A stretch of 64,000 nt of DNA from Catenulispora acidiphila DSM 44928 (lineage in GTDB: Bacteria; Actinomycetota; Actinomycetes; Streptomycetales; Catenulisporaceae), in assembly GCF_000024025.1 (NCBI RefSeq), contig NC_013131.1, positions 1,922,001-1,986,000 of the forward strand, in the 5' to 3' direction. A program made the position numbers and the translations under genes. A model generated the notes under the pieces. That model worked only from the letters and a program-made list of their open reading frames with translations. It was not told where the DNA came from and did not search any database. This document shows positions 1-7,852 of the stretch, in pieces (position 1 is the stretch's first letter; each line of letters begins with the position of its first letter).

Positions 1-367
1 GCTGCAAGCCGTTCACCGCCGCGAACGCCGCTGTCAGCGCGTAGATCGGCCACAGCAGCGGATGCGGCATCAGCGCGTTCACCAACAGCAGCACCGACAA
101 CAGCGCCGAGGCCGCCTCGGTCGACACCACGAGCTTGCGCCGGTCCATGGCGTCGGCCAGCGCGCCGCCCCACAGCCCGCAGACCACCAGCGGCACCAGC
201 TCGGTCGCGCCGAGCAGACCGACCGCGAGCGCCGAACCGGTGAGGTCCTTGATCTGGAAGGGGACCGCGACATAGGTCAGGAAGGAGCCGAAGCCGGAGA
301 TCACCGAGGACGCGGTCAGGAACCGGTAGTCGCGCGAGACCCTCAGCGGCGTCACGTCGACGCTCAT
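1..367 (-). CDS. MFS transporter, N-terminal part (cut by window edge)
   Basis: The minus strand reads an open frame from an ATG at 367 to the window edge, giving about 122 residues. It opens with a cytosolic stretch (MSVDVTPLRVSRDYRFL), then two or three hydrophobic helices, with the loop G-G-A-L-A-D-A-M-D-R-R-K between helices 2 and 3. That loop is the conserved MFS signature G-x-x-x-D-R-x-x-R/K. The N-terminal layout (short tail, S-x-x-G-F-G-S-F before the first helix) is like EntS/MFS_3 exporters. The substrate cannot be told. The gene is transcribed away from panB, so the roughly 260 bases between them hold divergent promoters. Confidence 0.8.
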   Translation of the reverse strand, partial: MSVDVTPLRVSRDYRFLTASSVISGFGSFLTYVAVPFQIKDLTGSALAVGLLGATELVPLVVCGLWGGALADAMDRRKLVVSTEAASALLSVLLLVNALMPHPLLWPIYALTAAFAAVNGLQ

Positions 368-532
368 ATCGCGCCATCGGCGACGGGGCGGGACGCTTGG
401 CTGCGACGCGTCGCCGGGCGGCGCGGGTTGTGCGGTCACGCGCCGATTGTTCGGGGGCGCGCCCACGGCCCGCAAACGACTTTTGTGCAGTTGTGAGCAG
501 AGTCACGGGTGGTTCGGGCGCCAGACGCGCAC

Positions 533-545
533 CCCTTAACAAGGG
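533..545. promoter_or_regulatory. Short inverted repeat upstream of panB
   Basis: CCCTT-AAC-AAGGG is a perfect 5-base inverted repeat about 80 bases before panB. A second one, GAGACGA (557-563) with TCGTCTC (601-607), would fold a hairpin just before the Shine-Dalgarno. They could be an operator or a leader hairpin; nothing identifies a regulator. Confidence 0.25.
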
Positions 546-624
546 ATGCCGGGCGTGAGACGATCAGCCTCGTCCGGGTACGCCGTTTCGGCGCCTCGAG
601 TCGTCTCTTCAAGGAGAAGCCAGC

Positions 625-1515
625 ATGTCCGCTGAAAGCAGCGCCACGCAGGAGTCCGCAGTATCGTCCTCGGCCGCCCAGCCCAAGCTCTCGCTGTATG
701 GCGGGACCGGGACCGGCCGCCGCGTCACCGTCCGCGACCTGGCCAAGGCCAAGCGCGAGGGGGAGAAGTGGGCGATGCTCACCGCCTATGACGCCCTGAC
801 CGCCGGCGTGTTCGACGAGGCCGGGATCCCGGTCCTGCTCGTCGGGGACTCCGCGGGCAACAACCACCTCGGGTACGAGAACACCGTGCCGGTGACCGTC
901 GACCAGCTGGTCATGCTCTCCGCCGCCGTGGTGCGCGGGACCAAGCGCGCCATGGTGATCGGCGACCTGCCCTTCGGCTCCTACCAGTCCTCGCCGGCCC
1001 AGGCGCTGGAGACCGCGGCGCGGTTCATGAAGGAGGCCGGGGTCGGCGCGGTCAAGCTCGAAGGCGGCCGCCGGGTGCTCCCGCAGGTCGAGGCGCTGGT
1101 GCAGGCCGGCGTGCCGGTGATGGCGCACATCGGGCTCACCCCGCAGTCGGTCAACGTCCTGGGCGGATACCGGATAGCGGGACGGGGCGACGAGGAGGCG
1201 GAGAAGCTGATCTCCGACGCCAAGGCGCTGCAGCACGCCGGCGCGTTCGCGATCGTCCTGGAGCTCGTCCCGGCCGAACTGGCCGCGCGGGTCTCCGCCG
1301 AGATCGACGTCCCCACCGTGGGCATCGGCGCCGGCGCCGGCACCGACGCGCAGGTCCTGGTCTGGACCGACATGGCGGGACTGACACCCGGCGGCGTGCC
1401 GAAGTTCGTGAAGCAGTACGCGGATATGCGCACGCTGCTCGGCGACGCGGCGCGGGCGTTCGCCAGCGACGTGGTGAACGGGGCATACCCGGACGAGTCG
1501 CACTCGTACCACTGA
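625..1515 (+). CDS. panB: 3-methyl-2-oxobutanoate hydroxymethyltransferase (PanB)
   Basis: PanB transfers a hydroxymethyl group from 5,10-methylenetetrahydrofolate to alpha-ketoisovalerate, giving ketopantoate, the first committed step of pantothenate and CoA synthesis; it is a cytosolic, usually decameric TIM-barrel enzyme. The 296-residue protein has the family landmarks: K-W-A-M-L-T-A-Y-D near residue 50, L-L-V-G-D-S-A-G-N, the G-D-L-P-F-G-S-Y metal and substrate segment, V-K-L-E-G-G, M-A-H-I-G-L-T-P-Q-S, and G-I-G-A-G near 235. An AAGGAG Shine-Dalgarno lies 8 bases before the ATG. A polar tail of about 25 residues precedes the core, as in other actinobacterial PanBs. Closeness to glnA2 and glnE matches the mycobacterial and Streptomyces arrangement. 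Confidence 0.97.
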   Translation: MSAESSATQESAVSSSAAQPKLSLYGGTGTGRRVTVRDLAKAKREGEKWAMLTAYDALTAGVFDEAGIPVLLVGDSAGNNHLGYENTVPVTVDQLVMLSAAVVRGTKRAMVIGDLPFGSYQSSPAQALETAARFMKEAGVGAVKLEGGRRVLPQVEALVQAGVPVMAHIGLTPQSVNVLGGYRIAGRGDEEAEKLISDAKALQHAGAFAIVLELVPAELAARVSAEIDVPTVGIGAGAGTDAQVLVWTDMAGLTPGGVPKFVKQYADMRTLLGDAARAFASDVVNGAYPDESHSYH

Positions 1516-1625
1516 GCCCCGGGCTGTATCCCTTCGTCGGAAACACAGTCGGTCCCGACCGATCCACGCCGATCCACACTGAATAACCCCGGTCCGGGTG
1601 TCCTGGCGGCGCCCGGACCGGCAGT

Positions 1626-2261
1626 ATGAATCCCATGGATGCCGAGCAGACCACCTTCCTCCGCGAACTCGTCAGCGGAACCCCGTGGTTCGGCGAATGC
1701 CGAGGCTTCGCCCGCACCCTGCGGCGCGCCCCGCGCAGCCCCGGCGGCCTCCTGCTCGTCGGCACCCCCGAAGAGGAGCCCTGGCACCTCGCCGCGCACC
1801 TGGACACCGAAGCCGGCCTGGCCAACCTCCCGCAGCTGGCGCCGACCCTGATCCGCCACCAGATCCCCGACGGCGCACCGCCGCACCTCGCAGTCCCGCT
1901 GGCCCGCCTGGAGCAGGCGCGCAAAGGCGAAGCAGTCTTCATCGTCGCCCCCGACGACCCCGGCACCCCCCTCCTGGAACGCGTCGACGACGCCCGCCGC
2001 CGCGGAGCAGCGATCCTGACCCTCGCAGAGGACGAAGAAACCTCCAGCGAACTCCTGACCCTCTCCCACGACGCCCTCCTGGTCCCGGAGAACGGAATCG
2101 TCCCCGGCTTCGACGCCGCGCAACACCTCCTCGCCTCCACCGCCGGCGAAGGCGAGGGCCGCAAGGGCGGCCGGGGCAGCGGCCCGCGCCTGGGCTTCCG
2201 CGACCGTCTGACGGCCCTGATCGATCAGGTGTCGGGCGGCTCCGCGGACACGTATCGGTAG
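1626..2261 (+). CDS. Conserved-looking hypothetical protein
   Basis: A 211-residue acidic protein that I do not recognise. It has actinobacterial codon use and no signal peptide or membrane helix. Residues 90-150 alternate beta and alpha segments (A-V-F-I-V-A-P, then R-G-A-A-I-L-T-L, then D-A-L-L-V-P), a Rossmann-like pattern that recalls SIS phosphosugar-binding folds, but no catalytic motif is visible. The C-terminus is basic and glycine-rich (residues 175-195). It begins about 110 bases after panB in the same direction, so it may share its transcript. The ATG at 1626 was chosen; a second in-frame ATG at 1635 is possible. Confidence 0.6.
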   Translation: MNPMDAEQTTFLRELVSGTPWFGECRGFARTLRRAPRSPGGLLLVGTPEEEPWHLAAHLDTEAGLANLPQLAPTLIRHQIPDGAPPHLAVPLARLEQARKGEAVFIVAPDDPGTPLLERVDDARRRGAAILTLAEDEETSSELLTLSHDALLVPENGIVPGFDAAQHLLASTAGEGEGRKGGRGSGPRLGFRDRLTALIDQVSGGSADTYR

Positions 2262-2501
2262 ACGCGGCGCGCCCGACTTGGGGCGCGGGCGGGGCGGGCT
2301 GTGGGGTCTGGTGTGTTGGTGGGTTTCAAGAAGCTCTTTACGGCTTCGCGCGGGTGTTGATGGCCTCGCAGGGGGCGCAGTTCGGTGGTGGGTGTCTGGG
2401 TTGCGCCGGCGGGCGGGTGGCGTTGAACAACCACCCCCCGCACCTTCAATACGAAACGGTTGCGTCTCGATAAGCTGCGGCGTACAGTCGCGGTGGGAAA
2501 T

Positions 2502-2524
2502 CGATACGGTCCTGTTCCGTATCG
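2502..2524. promoter_or_regulatory. Probable TetR operator before the MFS pump gene
   Basis: CGATACGG-N7-CCGTATCG is a perfect 8-base inverted repeat 38 bases before the pump's start codon. Size and spacing suit a TetR dimer, and a TetR gene follows the pump. The rest of the 300-base gap (2262-2561) holds no gene; a related half-site, AATACG, lies near 2448. Confidence 0.55.
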
Positions 2525-2561
2525 GATCAAACCCGCACCGATCGAGGGGATAGAGGGGAAC

Positions 2562-4166
2562 ATGGATCGGGAGACCCTGCAGAGGCGCCGGTGGGCGATT
2601 CTCGGTGTACTCGTCTTCAGCTTGCTCGTGGTCGTCCTGGACAACACGATCCTGAACGTCGCGCTCAAGATCATCTCGCAGCCCGAGAACGATCCGCACC
2701 AGCCCGGTCTGGGTGCCTCCCAGTCTGATCTGGAGTGGGCGATCAACTCCTACACGCTGGTGTTCGCCGGCCTGCTGTTCACCTTCGGGATCGTCGGCGA
2801 CCGGTTCGGGCGCAAGAAGATCCTGATGGCCGGCATGGTCGGGTTCGGGATCGCCTCGGTGCTGTGCGCCTATGCCGGCAGTCCCGGCGCGCTGATCGCC
2901 ACCCGGGCCGTGATGGGCTTCTTCGGCGCCGCGATCATGCCCGCCACGCTGGCCATCATCGCCAACGTCTTCGAGCCCAAGGAGCAGCCCAAGGCGATCG
3001 GCATCTGGGCCGGCGGCGTGGGGCTGGGCGTGGCCATCGGCCCGGTGCTCGGCGGTCTGCTGCTGGACCACTTCTGGTGGGGCTCGGTCTTCCTGATCAA
3101 CGTGCCGATCATCGTCGTCGCGCTGATCGCCATGGCGATCCTGGTGCCGGACTCCAAGAACCCCAAGCCGGGCAAGCTGGACCCGCTGGGCGTGTTCCTG
3201 TCGATGGCCGGGATCGTCGTGTTCGTCTACGGCATCATCCGCGGCGCCGACGTCGGCTGGGGCAACCCGCAGATCTGGGGCTCGCTGGCCGCCGGCATCC
3301 TGCTGTCCGCCGGGTTCGTGTTCTGGGAACTGCGGACCGACCACCCCGCGCTGGACGTGCGGCTGTTCCGCAGCTCGCGGCCCTTCTCGGCCTCGGTCAT
3401 GCTGGTCGGCCTGTCCTTCTTCGCGATGATGGGCGTGCTGTTCTTCCTGTCCTTCTACCTGCAGTCGGTGCTGAACTACAGCCCGCTGAAGGCCGGTCTG
3501 TTCCTGACGCCGTTCGCGCTGGCGCAGCTGATCTTCTCGCCGCTGTCGGCGCGGCTGGTGCAGCGCTTCGGGGCGCGCGCGGTGTCCACCTTCGGCATGG
3601 TGGTCATCGGTGTCACGTTCCTGATGTACCAGTTCGTGAACCAGACCTCGGCGGCCTGGCTGCTGCTGCTGATCTTCTTCCTGCAGGGCATGGGCATGGC
3701 GAACGTGATGCCGCCGGCGACCACGACGATCATGACCTCGCTGCCCCGGGAGAAGGCCGGCGTCGGCTCCTCGGTGAGCAACACCGTCCGGCAGGTCGGC
3801 GGCGCGCTGGGCGTCGCGGTGCTGGGCACGCTGCTCACCACGGCCTACCGCGGCCGGATGGAGGCTCCGCTCAGGACGGTCGTGCCGAACCCCTCGGCGC
3901 TGCACGACATCGACGGCTCGATCCAGGCCACCAAGGGCGCCGGCGAGCACGTCCCGGTGCTGGCGCACTTCTACCCGCAGGCCGACGCCGCGTTCATCCA
4001 CGCGATGCACGTGACCGTGACGGTCTCGGCGATCGTCGCCTTCCTCGCCGCGATCGTGTCGCTGACCTGGCTGCCGCGAAAGTCCGCCGGCGCACCGGCC
4101 GGACCGCCGCAGCGACAGGCCGGCGCTGACGCCTCGGCCGCGGCCGAAGCCGCCGGAGTGGCCTGA
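2562..4166 (+). CDS. DHA2-family MFS drug efflux transporter (EmrB/QacA type)
   Basis: A 534-residue inner-membrane protein with about 14 predicted helices, the size and layout of proton-driven DHA2 multidrug exporters. Visible motifs are the helix-1 motif L-D-N-T-I-L-N-V-A-L, motif A in loop 2-3 (G-D-R-F-G-R-K-K), and motif C-like glycine-rich helix 5 (G-V-G-L-G-V-A-I-G-P-V-L-G-G). The start is the ATG at 2562 behind a GAGGGGAAC stretch; the frame is open further upstream, but that part runs through the operator region and looks non-coding. The C-terminal tail after residue 505 is Ala/Gly-rich and cytosolic. A TetR gene follows, and an inverted repeat precedes it, so repression by that TetR with drug induction is the likely control. 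Substrate unknown. Confidence 0.9.
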   Translation: MDRETLQRRRWAILGVLVFSLLVVVLDNTILNVALKIISQPENDPHQPGLGASQSDLEWAINSYTLVFAGLLFTFGIVGDRFGRKKILMAGMVGFGIASVLCAYAGSPGALIATRAVMGFFGAAIMPATLAIIANVFEPKEQPKAIGIWAGGVGLGVAIGPVLGGLLLDHFWWGSVFLINVPIIVVALIAMAILVPDSKNPKPGKLDPLGVFLSMAGIVVFVYGIIRGADVGWGNPQIWGSLAAGILLSAGFVFWELRTDHPALDVRLFRSSRPFSASVMLVGLSFFAMMGVLFFLSFYLQSVLNYSPLKAGLFLTPFALAQLIFSPLSARLVQRFGARAVSTFGMVVIGVTFLMYQFVNQTSAAWLLLLIFFLQGMGMANVMPPATTTIMTSLPREKAGVGSSVSNTVRQVGGALGVAVLGTLLTTAYRGRMEAPLRTVVPNPSALHDIDGSIQATKGAGEHVPVLAHFYPQADAAFIHAMHVTVTVSAIVAFLAAIVSLTWLPRKSAGAPAGPPQRQAGADASAAAEAAGVA

Positions 4167-4236
4167 GCGGGACACCCGCCGACAGCACGGACCCGCCCGG
4201 CGCGCCGCACGGCTCGCCGGGCGGGACCGGCGGACG

Positions 4237-4351
4237 GGTTCCGGGGCGACAGGTTCGGGAGCAACGGCTTCCGGGGCGACAGGATCGGGGGCGACAGGCT
4301 CGGCAGAGGCGGGTTCGGAAGCGGCGGGCTCCGCGGCGACGGTTTCCCGCC
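4237..4351. repeat. 15-bp tandem repeat, seven units plus a partial one
   Basis: Degenerate 15-base units of the form GGTTCCGGGGCGACA follow each other from 4237 to 4341, and an eighth decays after 4342. Read on the plus strand in the frame starting at 4237 they spell G-S-G-A-T, G-S-G-A-T, A-S-G-A-T, G-S-G-A-T, G-S-A-E-A and so on; on the minus strand, V-A-P-E-P-like units. Neither frame belongs to a plausible gene: the pump has stopped at 4166 and the TetR gene starts at 4410. Confidence 0.85.
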
Positions 4352-4409
4352 GCCGTTTTCCCCCGTGTTGTCCCCCCTCGGCCCGGCATCGAGGAGATGA
4401 TGGAGCGCT

Positions 4410-5108
4410 ATGACGATGATCCATGACGGCCCGCGCCCCGGCGAGCGCCATCCCGGGCACGTGCAGGGCTCCTGCGCCGACCCGGGCTGCGCGGCCGCCG
4501 CCGAGGGCGCCGCCCGCCGCCGGCCCGGCCGGCCGCGCAGCGAGGCCGCCGAACGCGCCATCCTCGAGGCGGTGCTGGGCCTGCTCAGCGAGGGCGTGCC
4601 CTACGGCTCGCTGTCCATGGAGCAGGTCGCGACCCGCGCCGGGGTCGGCAAGGCGACCGTCTACCGGCGCTGGCCGAACAAGGAGAGCCTGGTCGTCGAC
4701 TCGATGGCCACGCTGTGGCAGGAGTGCCCGCCGCCGGACCTGACCGACGAGCGCACCACCCGCGAACGCATCGTGGAGTACCTGAACACCATGGTCGGCC
4801 TCATGCACGAGGACATGGCCGGGCTGGTGTTCGCCTCGGTGATGGCCGCCGCGACGCTGCACCCGGAGCTGGTGCGGCAGTACCAGGCGGTCGCGATCGA
4901 ACCGCGGCGCGAGCAGCTGCGGATGATCCTGCGGCACGGGATCGCCGGCGGCGAGCTGCGCGCCGACCTGGACGTGGAGCTCGCGGTGCGGATGTTCGCC
5001 GGGCCGATCGTGCAGACGATGAAGTCCGAGCACCCGGGCAAGCCGGTGAGCGAGGAGTTCGTCGAGGCGCTGGTCGACACCCTGCTGGAGGGCATCGGGC
5101 CGCGCTGA
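4410..5108 (+). CDS. TetR/AcrR family transcriptional regulator
   Basis: A 232-residue repressor-type protein. After a 40-residue Pro/Gly/Cys-containing tail and a basic patch (R-R-R-P-G-R-P-R-S), residues 48-95 form the TetR helix-turn-helix: S-M-E-Q-V-A-T-R-A-G-V-G-K-A-T-V-Y-R-R-W with the usual N-K-E-S-L-V after it. The C-terminal 130 residues are helical and match the TetR_C_11/C_16-like ligand and dimer domain in length. GGAG sits 5 bases before the ATG at 4410. It lies downstream of the DHA2 pump and most likely represses it through the inverted repeat at 2502-2524; that pairing is inferred. Confidence 0.88.
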   Translation: MTMIHDGPRPGERHPGHVQGSCADPGCAAAAEGAARRRPGRPRSEAAERAILEAVLGLLSEGVPYGSLSMEQVATRAGVGKATVYRRWPNKESLVVDSMATLWQECPPPDLTDERTTRERIVEYLNTMVGLMHEDMAGLVFASVMAAATLHPELVRQYQAVAIEPRREQLRMILRHGIAGGELRADLDVELAVRMFAGPIVQTMKSEHPGKPVSEEFVEALVDTLLEGIGPR

Positions 5109-5205
5109 GACGGCGTTGCCGAGGCAGGGCGCGCGCCGCGCGCGCCCTCAGGCCTCATCGATGTTCGGCGGGTCCCGCCACCAAGCCTCGTCGCTGGGAG
5201 GCCTC

Positions 5206-5985
5206 TCAGGCCTCGTACTCGGCCGCCAGGTACTCGGCCCACGTGGTCTTGCCCAGCCGGTTCTCCGGGCAGGTGTGCACGCCGGCCCGGAACGCCCGCC
5301 CGGACTTCCCCGGTACCCGGAGCGGGACCAGCAGCCGCCGCTTCCCGGTCGCGCGCAGATAAGCCCGCGCGATGTCCCCGGCGTCCAGCACCTCCGGTCC
5401 GCCCATGTCCTCCGCACGGCCCATCGGCTCGCCGGTGGCCAGGTCCGCCATGCGCCCGGCGACCTCGCGGGCGTCCAGCGGCTGGAACGGGATCGAGGGC
5501 ACGGGGACCGCCGGGGACTTAGACGCGATCTTCAAGAACGTGTCGAGCAGCTGGAACCACTGCGTGGTCCGCTGGACGGTGTGCGGGAGCCCGCCGGCCT
5601 CGATCGTCTGCTCGGCTTCGTACTTGGCCTGGTAGTAGCCGCTGGGGTGGCGGTCCACGCCGACGATCGAGATGAAGACCACATGCGGCCGGCGCCCGCC
5701 GCGCTTGGCGGCCTCGATGAGGCGCCACGCGGCGTCCGCGTCGCCCTTGCCCTGCCCGCGCGTATTGGAGGCGGCGTGGACGATCACGTCGATCCCGTCC
5801 ACGGCTTCGTCCAGTCCGGCGCCGCTGCCCAGATCCCCGACGGTCCACGCGAAGGAGCCGCTGCCGCCTGGTCCCGCACCGCCGCGCGGGCGCCGGCTCA
5901 GCGCCCGGACGTCGGAGCCGCGCCGGGTCAGGGCGGGGACGAGCATGCGGCCCAACGTGCCGCTGGCTCCGGTCACCAGGATCAT
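5206..5985 (-). CDS. NmrA-like / atypical SDR NAD(P)-binding oxidoreductase
   Basis: A 259-residue protein opening directly with the dinucleotide-binding motif V-T-G-A-S-G-T-L-G-R (residues 4-13), the T-G-x-x-G-x-x-G form of atypical SDR and NmrA-like proteins. A-L-S-R-R-P after strand 2 (basic residues) favours NADP(H). Further landmarks are V-I-V-H-A-A-S-N-T, H-V-V-F-I-S-I-V-G-V and Y-Y-Q-A-K-Y-E-A-E, so a Y-x-x-x-K pair is present. Such proteins act as small-molecule reductases, quinone reductases or redox sensors; the substrate cannot be assigned. GAGGAGG precedes the ATG at 5985. The gene lies just downstream of the 6C RNA terminator and needs its own promoter or read-through. Confidence 0.85.
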   Translation of the reverse strand: MILVTGASGTLGRMLVPALTRRGSDVRALSRRPRGGAGPGGSGSFAWTVGDLGSGAGLDEAVDGIDVIVHAASNTRGQGKGDADAAWRLIEAAKRGGRRPHVVFISIVGVDRHPSGYYQAKYEAEQTIEAGGLPHTVQRTTQWFQLLDTFLKIASKSPAVPVPSIPFQPLDAREVAGRMADLATGEPMGRAEDMGGPEVLDAGDIARAYLRATGKRRLLVPLRVPGKSGRAFRAGVHTCPENRLGKTTWAEYLAAEYEA

Positions 5986-6044
5986 GGTCGCCTCCTCGCC
6001 GGGACCCCTACCCCGCCGGAGCCCGTCGAGCCTTCCCGGCCCGG

Positions 6045-6131
6045 AAAAAAGTCCGAGGCCTCACCGCACGGGGGGACGGTGAGGCCTCGGGATGGGAGAC
6101 CCCATCGCACGGGGGGACGATGAGGTCTCGT
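6045..6131 (-). ncRNA. 6C small RNA
   Basis: On the minus strand two tandem stem-loops carry the same 10-base loop, TCCCCCCGTG. The first (6129-6096) has 12-base arms with one mismatch; the second (6090-6053) has perfect 14-base arms and is followed by six T residues at 6050-6045, a Rho-independent terminator. Two hairpins, each displaying six cytosines in the loop, is the defining structure of the actinobacterial 6C RNA family (B11 in Mycobacterium tuberculosis). In mycobacteria these C-rich loops pair with G-rich ribosome-binding regions of mRNAs. The 5' end is placed from an AATAAT -10-like box at 6143-6138; no clear -35 was seen. Confidence 0.87.
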
Positions 6132-6236
6132 TGCAGGATTATTCTCCGTTCAACAACGCTTGGCGAGGGGTTCCGGAGAGATTTTCGGCAAAGATCTTCA
6201 GAGTTTCCTCGCGAATACCCGGTGTGACCGTTCGCC

Positions 6237-6253
6237 GTCCGGTTCTGTCCGGA
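6237..6253. repeat. 17-base element repeated at 11566-11582
   Basis: GTCCGGTTCTGTCCGGA, a direct repeat of GTCCGG separated by four bases, lies about 90 bases before the monooxygenase gene. The identical 17-mer occurs 41 bases before the MDMPI-domain gene at 11623. Confidence 0.6.
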
Positions 6254-6339
6254 TCTGTGGCGTTTTGGTCTTGAAGTATCGGAGTACGGCACCAGCCGCC
6301 ATGTCGACGCAGCGTCGGTATGGCGGTGTACTCAACTAC

Positions 6340-7818
6340 ATGACGACCGCCCGGGGGCATCAGGTTGCACATGATGTAGCAATCGTCGGAGCCGGATTTT
6401 CCGGCCTCTGTATGGCGATCCAGTTGAAGCGCGGCGGAGTCGCGGATTTCGTGGTGTTCGACAAGGGCTCGGACGTCGGCGGGGTCTGGCGGGACAACGT
6501 GTATCCCGGATGCGGTTGCGATGTGCCCTCGCACCTGTACTCGTACTCGTTCGCGCGCTACTCGGGCTGGTCGCGGGCGTATCCCAAGCAGGCGGAGATC
6601 CTCGACTACCTCCACCAGTGTGTGCGGCGTTGGAAACTCGGACCACATCTGCGGCTGGAGACCGAGATCGTCGCCGCGGAGTGGCAGCCGCAGGAGCGTC
6701 TGTGGCGGCTCAGGGACGCCGCGGGGTCCGAGCACACCGCGCGGGTGCTCGTGTGCGGCGTGGGACAGCTCAACAGGCCGCGGTACCCCTCTGTGGCGGG
6801 GCGCGAGGAGTTCGCGGGGGCGGCGTTCCACTCCGCGGAGTGGGATGCGCAGTGGCCGCCGGAGGCGTTCGCCGGCAAGGACGTCGCCGTCATCGGGACC
6901 GGTGCGTCGGCGGTGCAGTTCGTCCCTGAGATCGCGCGCTATGCGCAGCGCCTCTATGTGTTCCAGCGCTCCGCGAACTGGGTGATCCCCAAGTACGACT
7001 ACACGTTCGGGCCGCTGGCGCGTTCTGCCTTCCGCCGGGTCCCGGGGTTGCGTCTGGCGATGCGCGGGTTCAACTACGCCGTCCTCGGGGAGGCGCTGCT
7101 GTACTCCGCTATAGCGGGAAGCCCATTGGGACGCGGCCTACAGAAGTTCTCTAAGCGCTACCTCGATAAGCAGATCCCCGACGACCCGGAGCTGCGCGCC
7201 AAGCTCACTCCGGACTTCCCGATCGGCTGCAAGCGCATCCTGATCTCGGACGACTGGTACCCGGCGCTCGCGCGGGACAACGTGGAGGTGGTCACCGAGG
7301 CGGTCACGGAGGTGACCTCGGGCGCAGTGCGCACAGAGGACGGCCGGGAGCGGGACGTGGCGGTGCTCGTCTACGGGACCGGGTTCCGAGCCACAGAGTT
7401 CCTGGCGCCGATCGAGATCGTCGGGCGCGGCGGCGTGCGGCTGCACGACCGGTGGCGGGAAGGCGCCACGGCGTATCTCGGGATGGCCGTCCCGGAGTTC
7501 CCCAACATGTTCCTGCTCTACGGACCGTCCACGAACCTGGGCCACAACTCGGTGGTCTACATGATCGAGTCGCAGGTGCGGTACGTCATGGGCTGGCTCC
7601 AAGCGGCCCGCGACGGCCAGGTCGAGGTGGCCGAGGAGGCGCTGGCGGCGTACGAGGCGACCATCCGGCGGCTGCTGCGGCGCACCGCGTGGGAGGCCGG
7701 TTGTTCGTCCTGGTACAAAACCGCTGACGGGCGGGTTGTCAACAACTGGCCGCTTCGTTCCTTCCGCTACCGCATGGCGACGCGCCGTCCTCGCGCGCGC
7801 GACTTTTTAGCGCCGTAA
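6340..7818 (+). CDS. FAD/NADPH monooxygenase, Baeyer-Villiger type
   Basis: A 492-residue flavoprotein with two dinucleotide folds: G-A-G-F-S-G for FAD at residues 16-21 and G-T-G-A-S-A for NADPH near 187. Between them, at 158-168, is F-A-G-A-A-F-H-S-A-E-W, an exact F-x-G-x-x-x-H-x-x-x-W fingerprint of type I Baeyer-Villiger monooxygenases, which oxidise ketones to esters or lactones with NADPH and oxygen. The N-terminal segment V-G-G-V-W-R-D-N-V-Y-P-G, then D-V-P-S-H-L-Y-S, also fits this class. The ATG at 6340 directly precedes the FAD strand; no convincing Shine-Dalgarno is visible, and an in-frame ATG at 6301 is an alternative. Physiological substrate unknown. Confidence 0.85.
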   Translation: MTTARGHQVAHDVAIVGAGFSGLCMAIQLKRGGVADFVVFDKGSDVGGVWRDNVYPGCGCDVPSHLYSYSFARYSGWSRAYPKQAEILDYLHQCVRRWKLGPHLRLETEIVAAEWQPQERLWRLRDAAGSEHTARVLVCGVGQLNRPRYPSVAGREEFAGAAFHSAEWDAQWPPEAFAGKDVAVIGTGASAVQFVPEIARYAQRLYVFQRSANWVIPKYDYTFGPLARSAFRRVPGLRLAMRGFNYAVLGEALLYSAIAGSPLGRGLQKFSKRYLDKQIPDDPELRAKLTPDFPIGCKRILISDDWYPALARDNVEVVTEAVTEVTSGAVRTEDGRERDVAVLVYGTGFRATEFLAPIEIVGRGGVRLHDRWREGATAYLGMAVPEFPNMFLLYGPSTNLGHNSVVYMIESQVRYVMGWLQAARDGQVEVAEEALAAYEATIRRLLRRTAWEAGCSSWYKTADGRVVNNWPLRSFRYRMATRRPRARDFLAP

Positions 7819-7852
7819 TCACACGGAAACGCACCTCGTTCATACTGTGCTC

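Noticed and set aside
981-5033. Very long open frame on the minus strand (about 1350 codons)
   Set aside because: It runs antisense through panB, the MFS pump and the TetR gene, all clear plus-strand genes. Its translation is His/Arg/Gln-rich without domains, as expected from the antisense of GC-rich codons.
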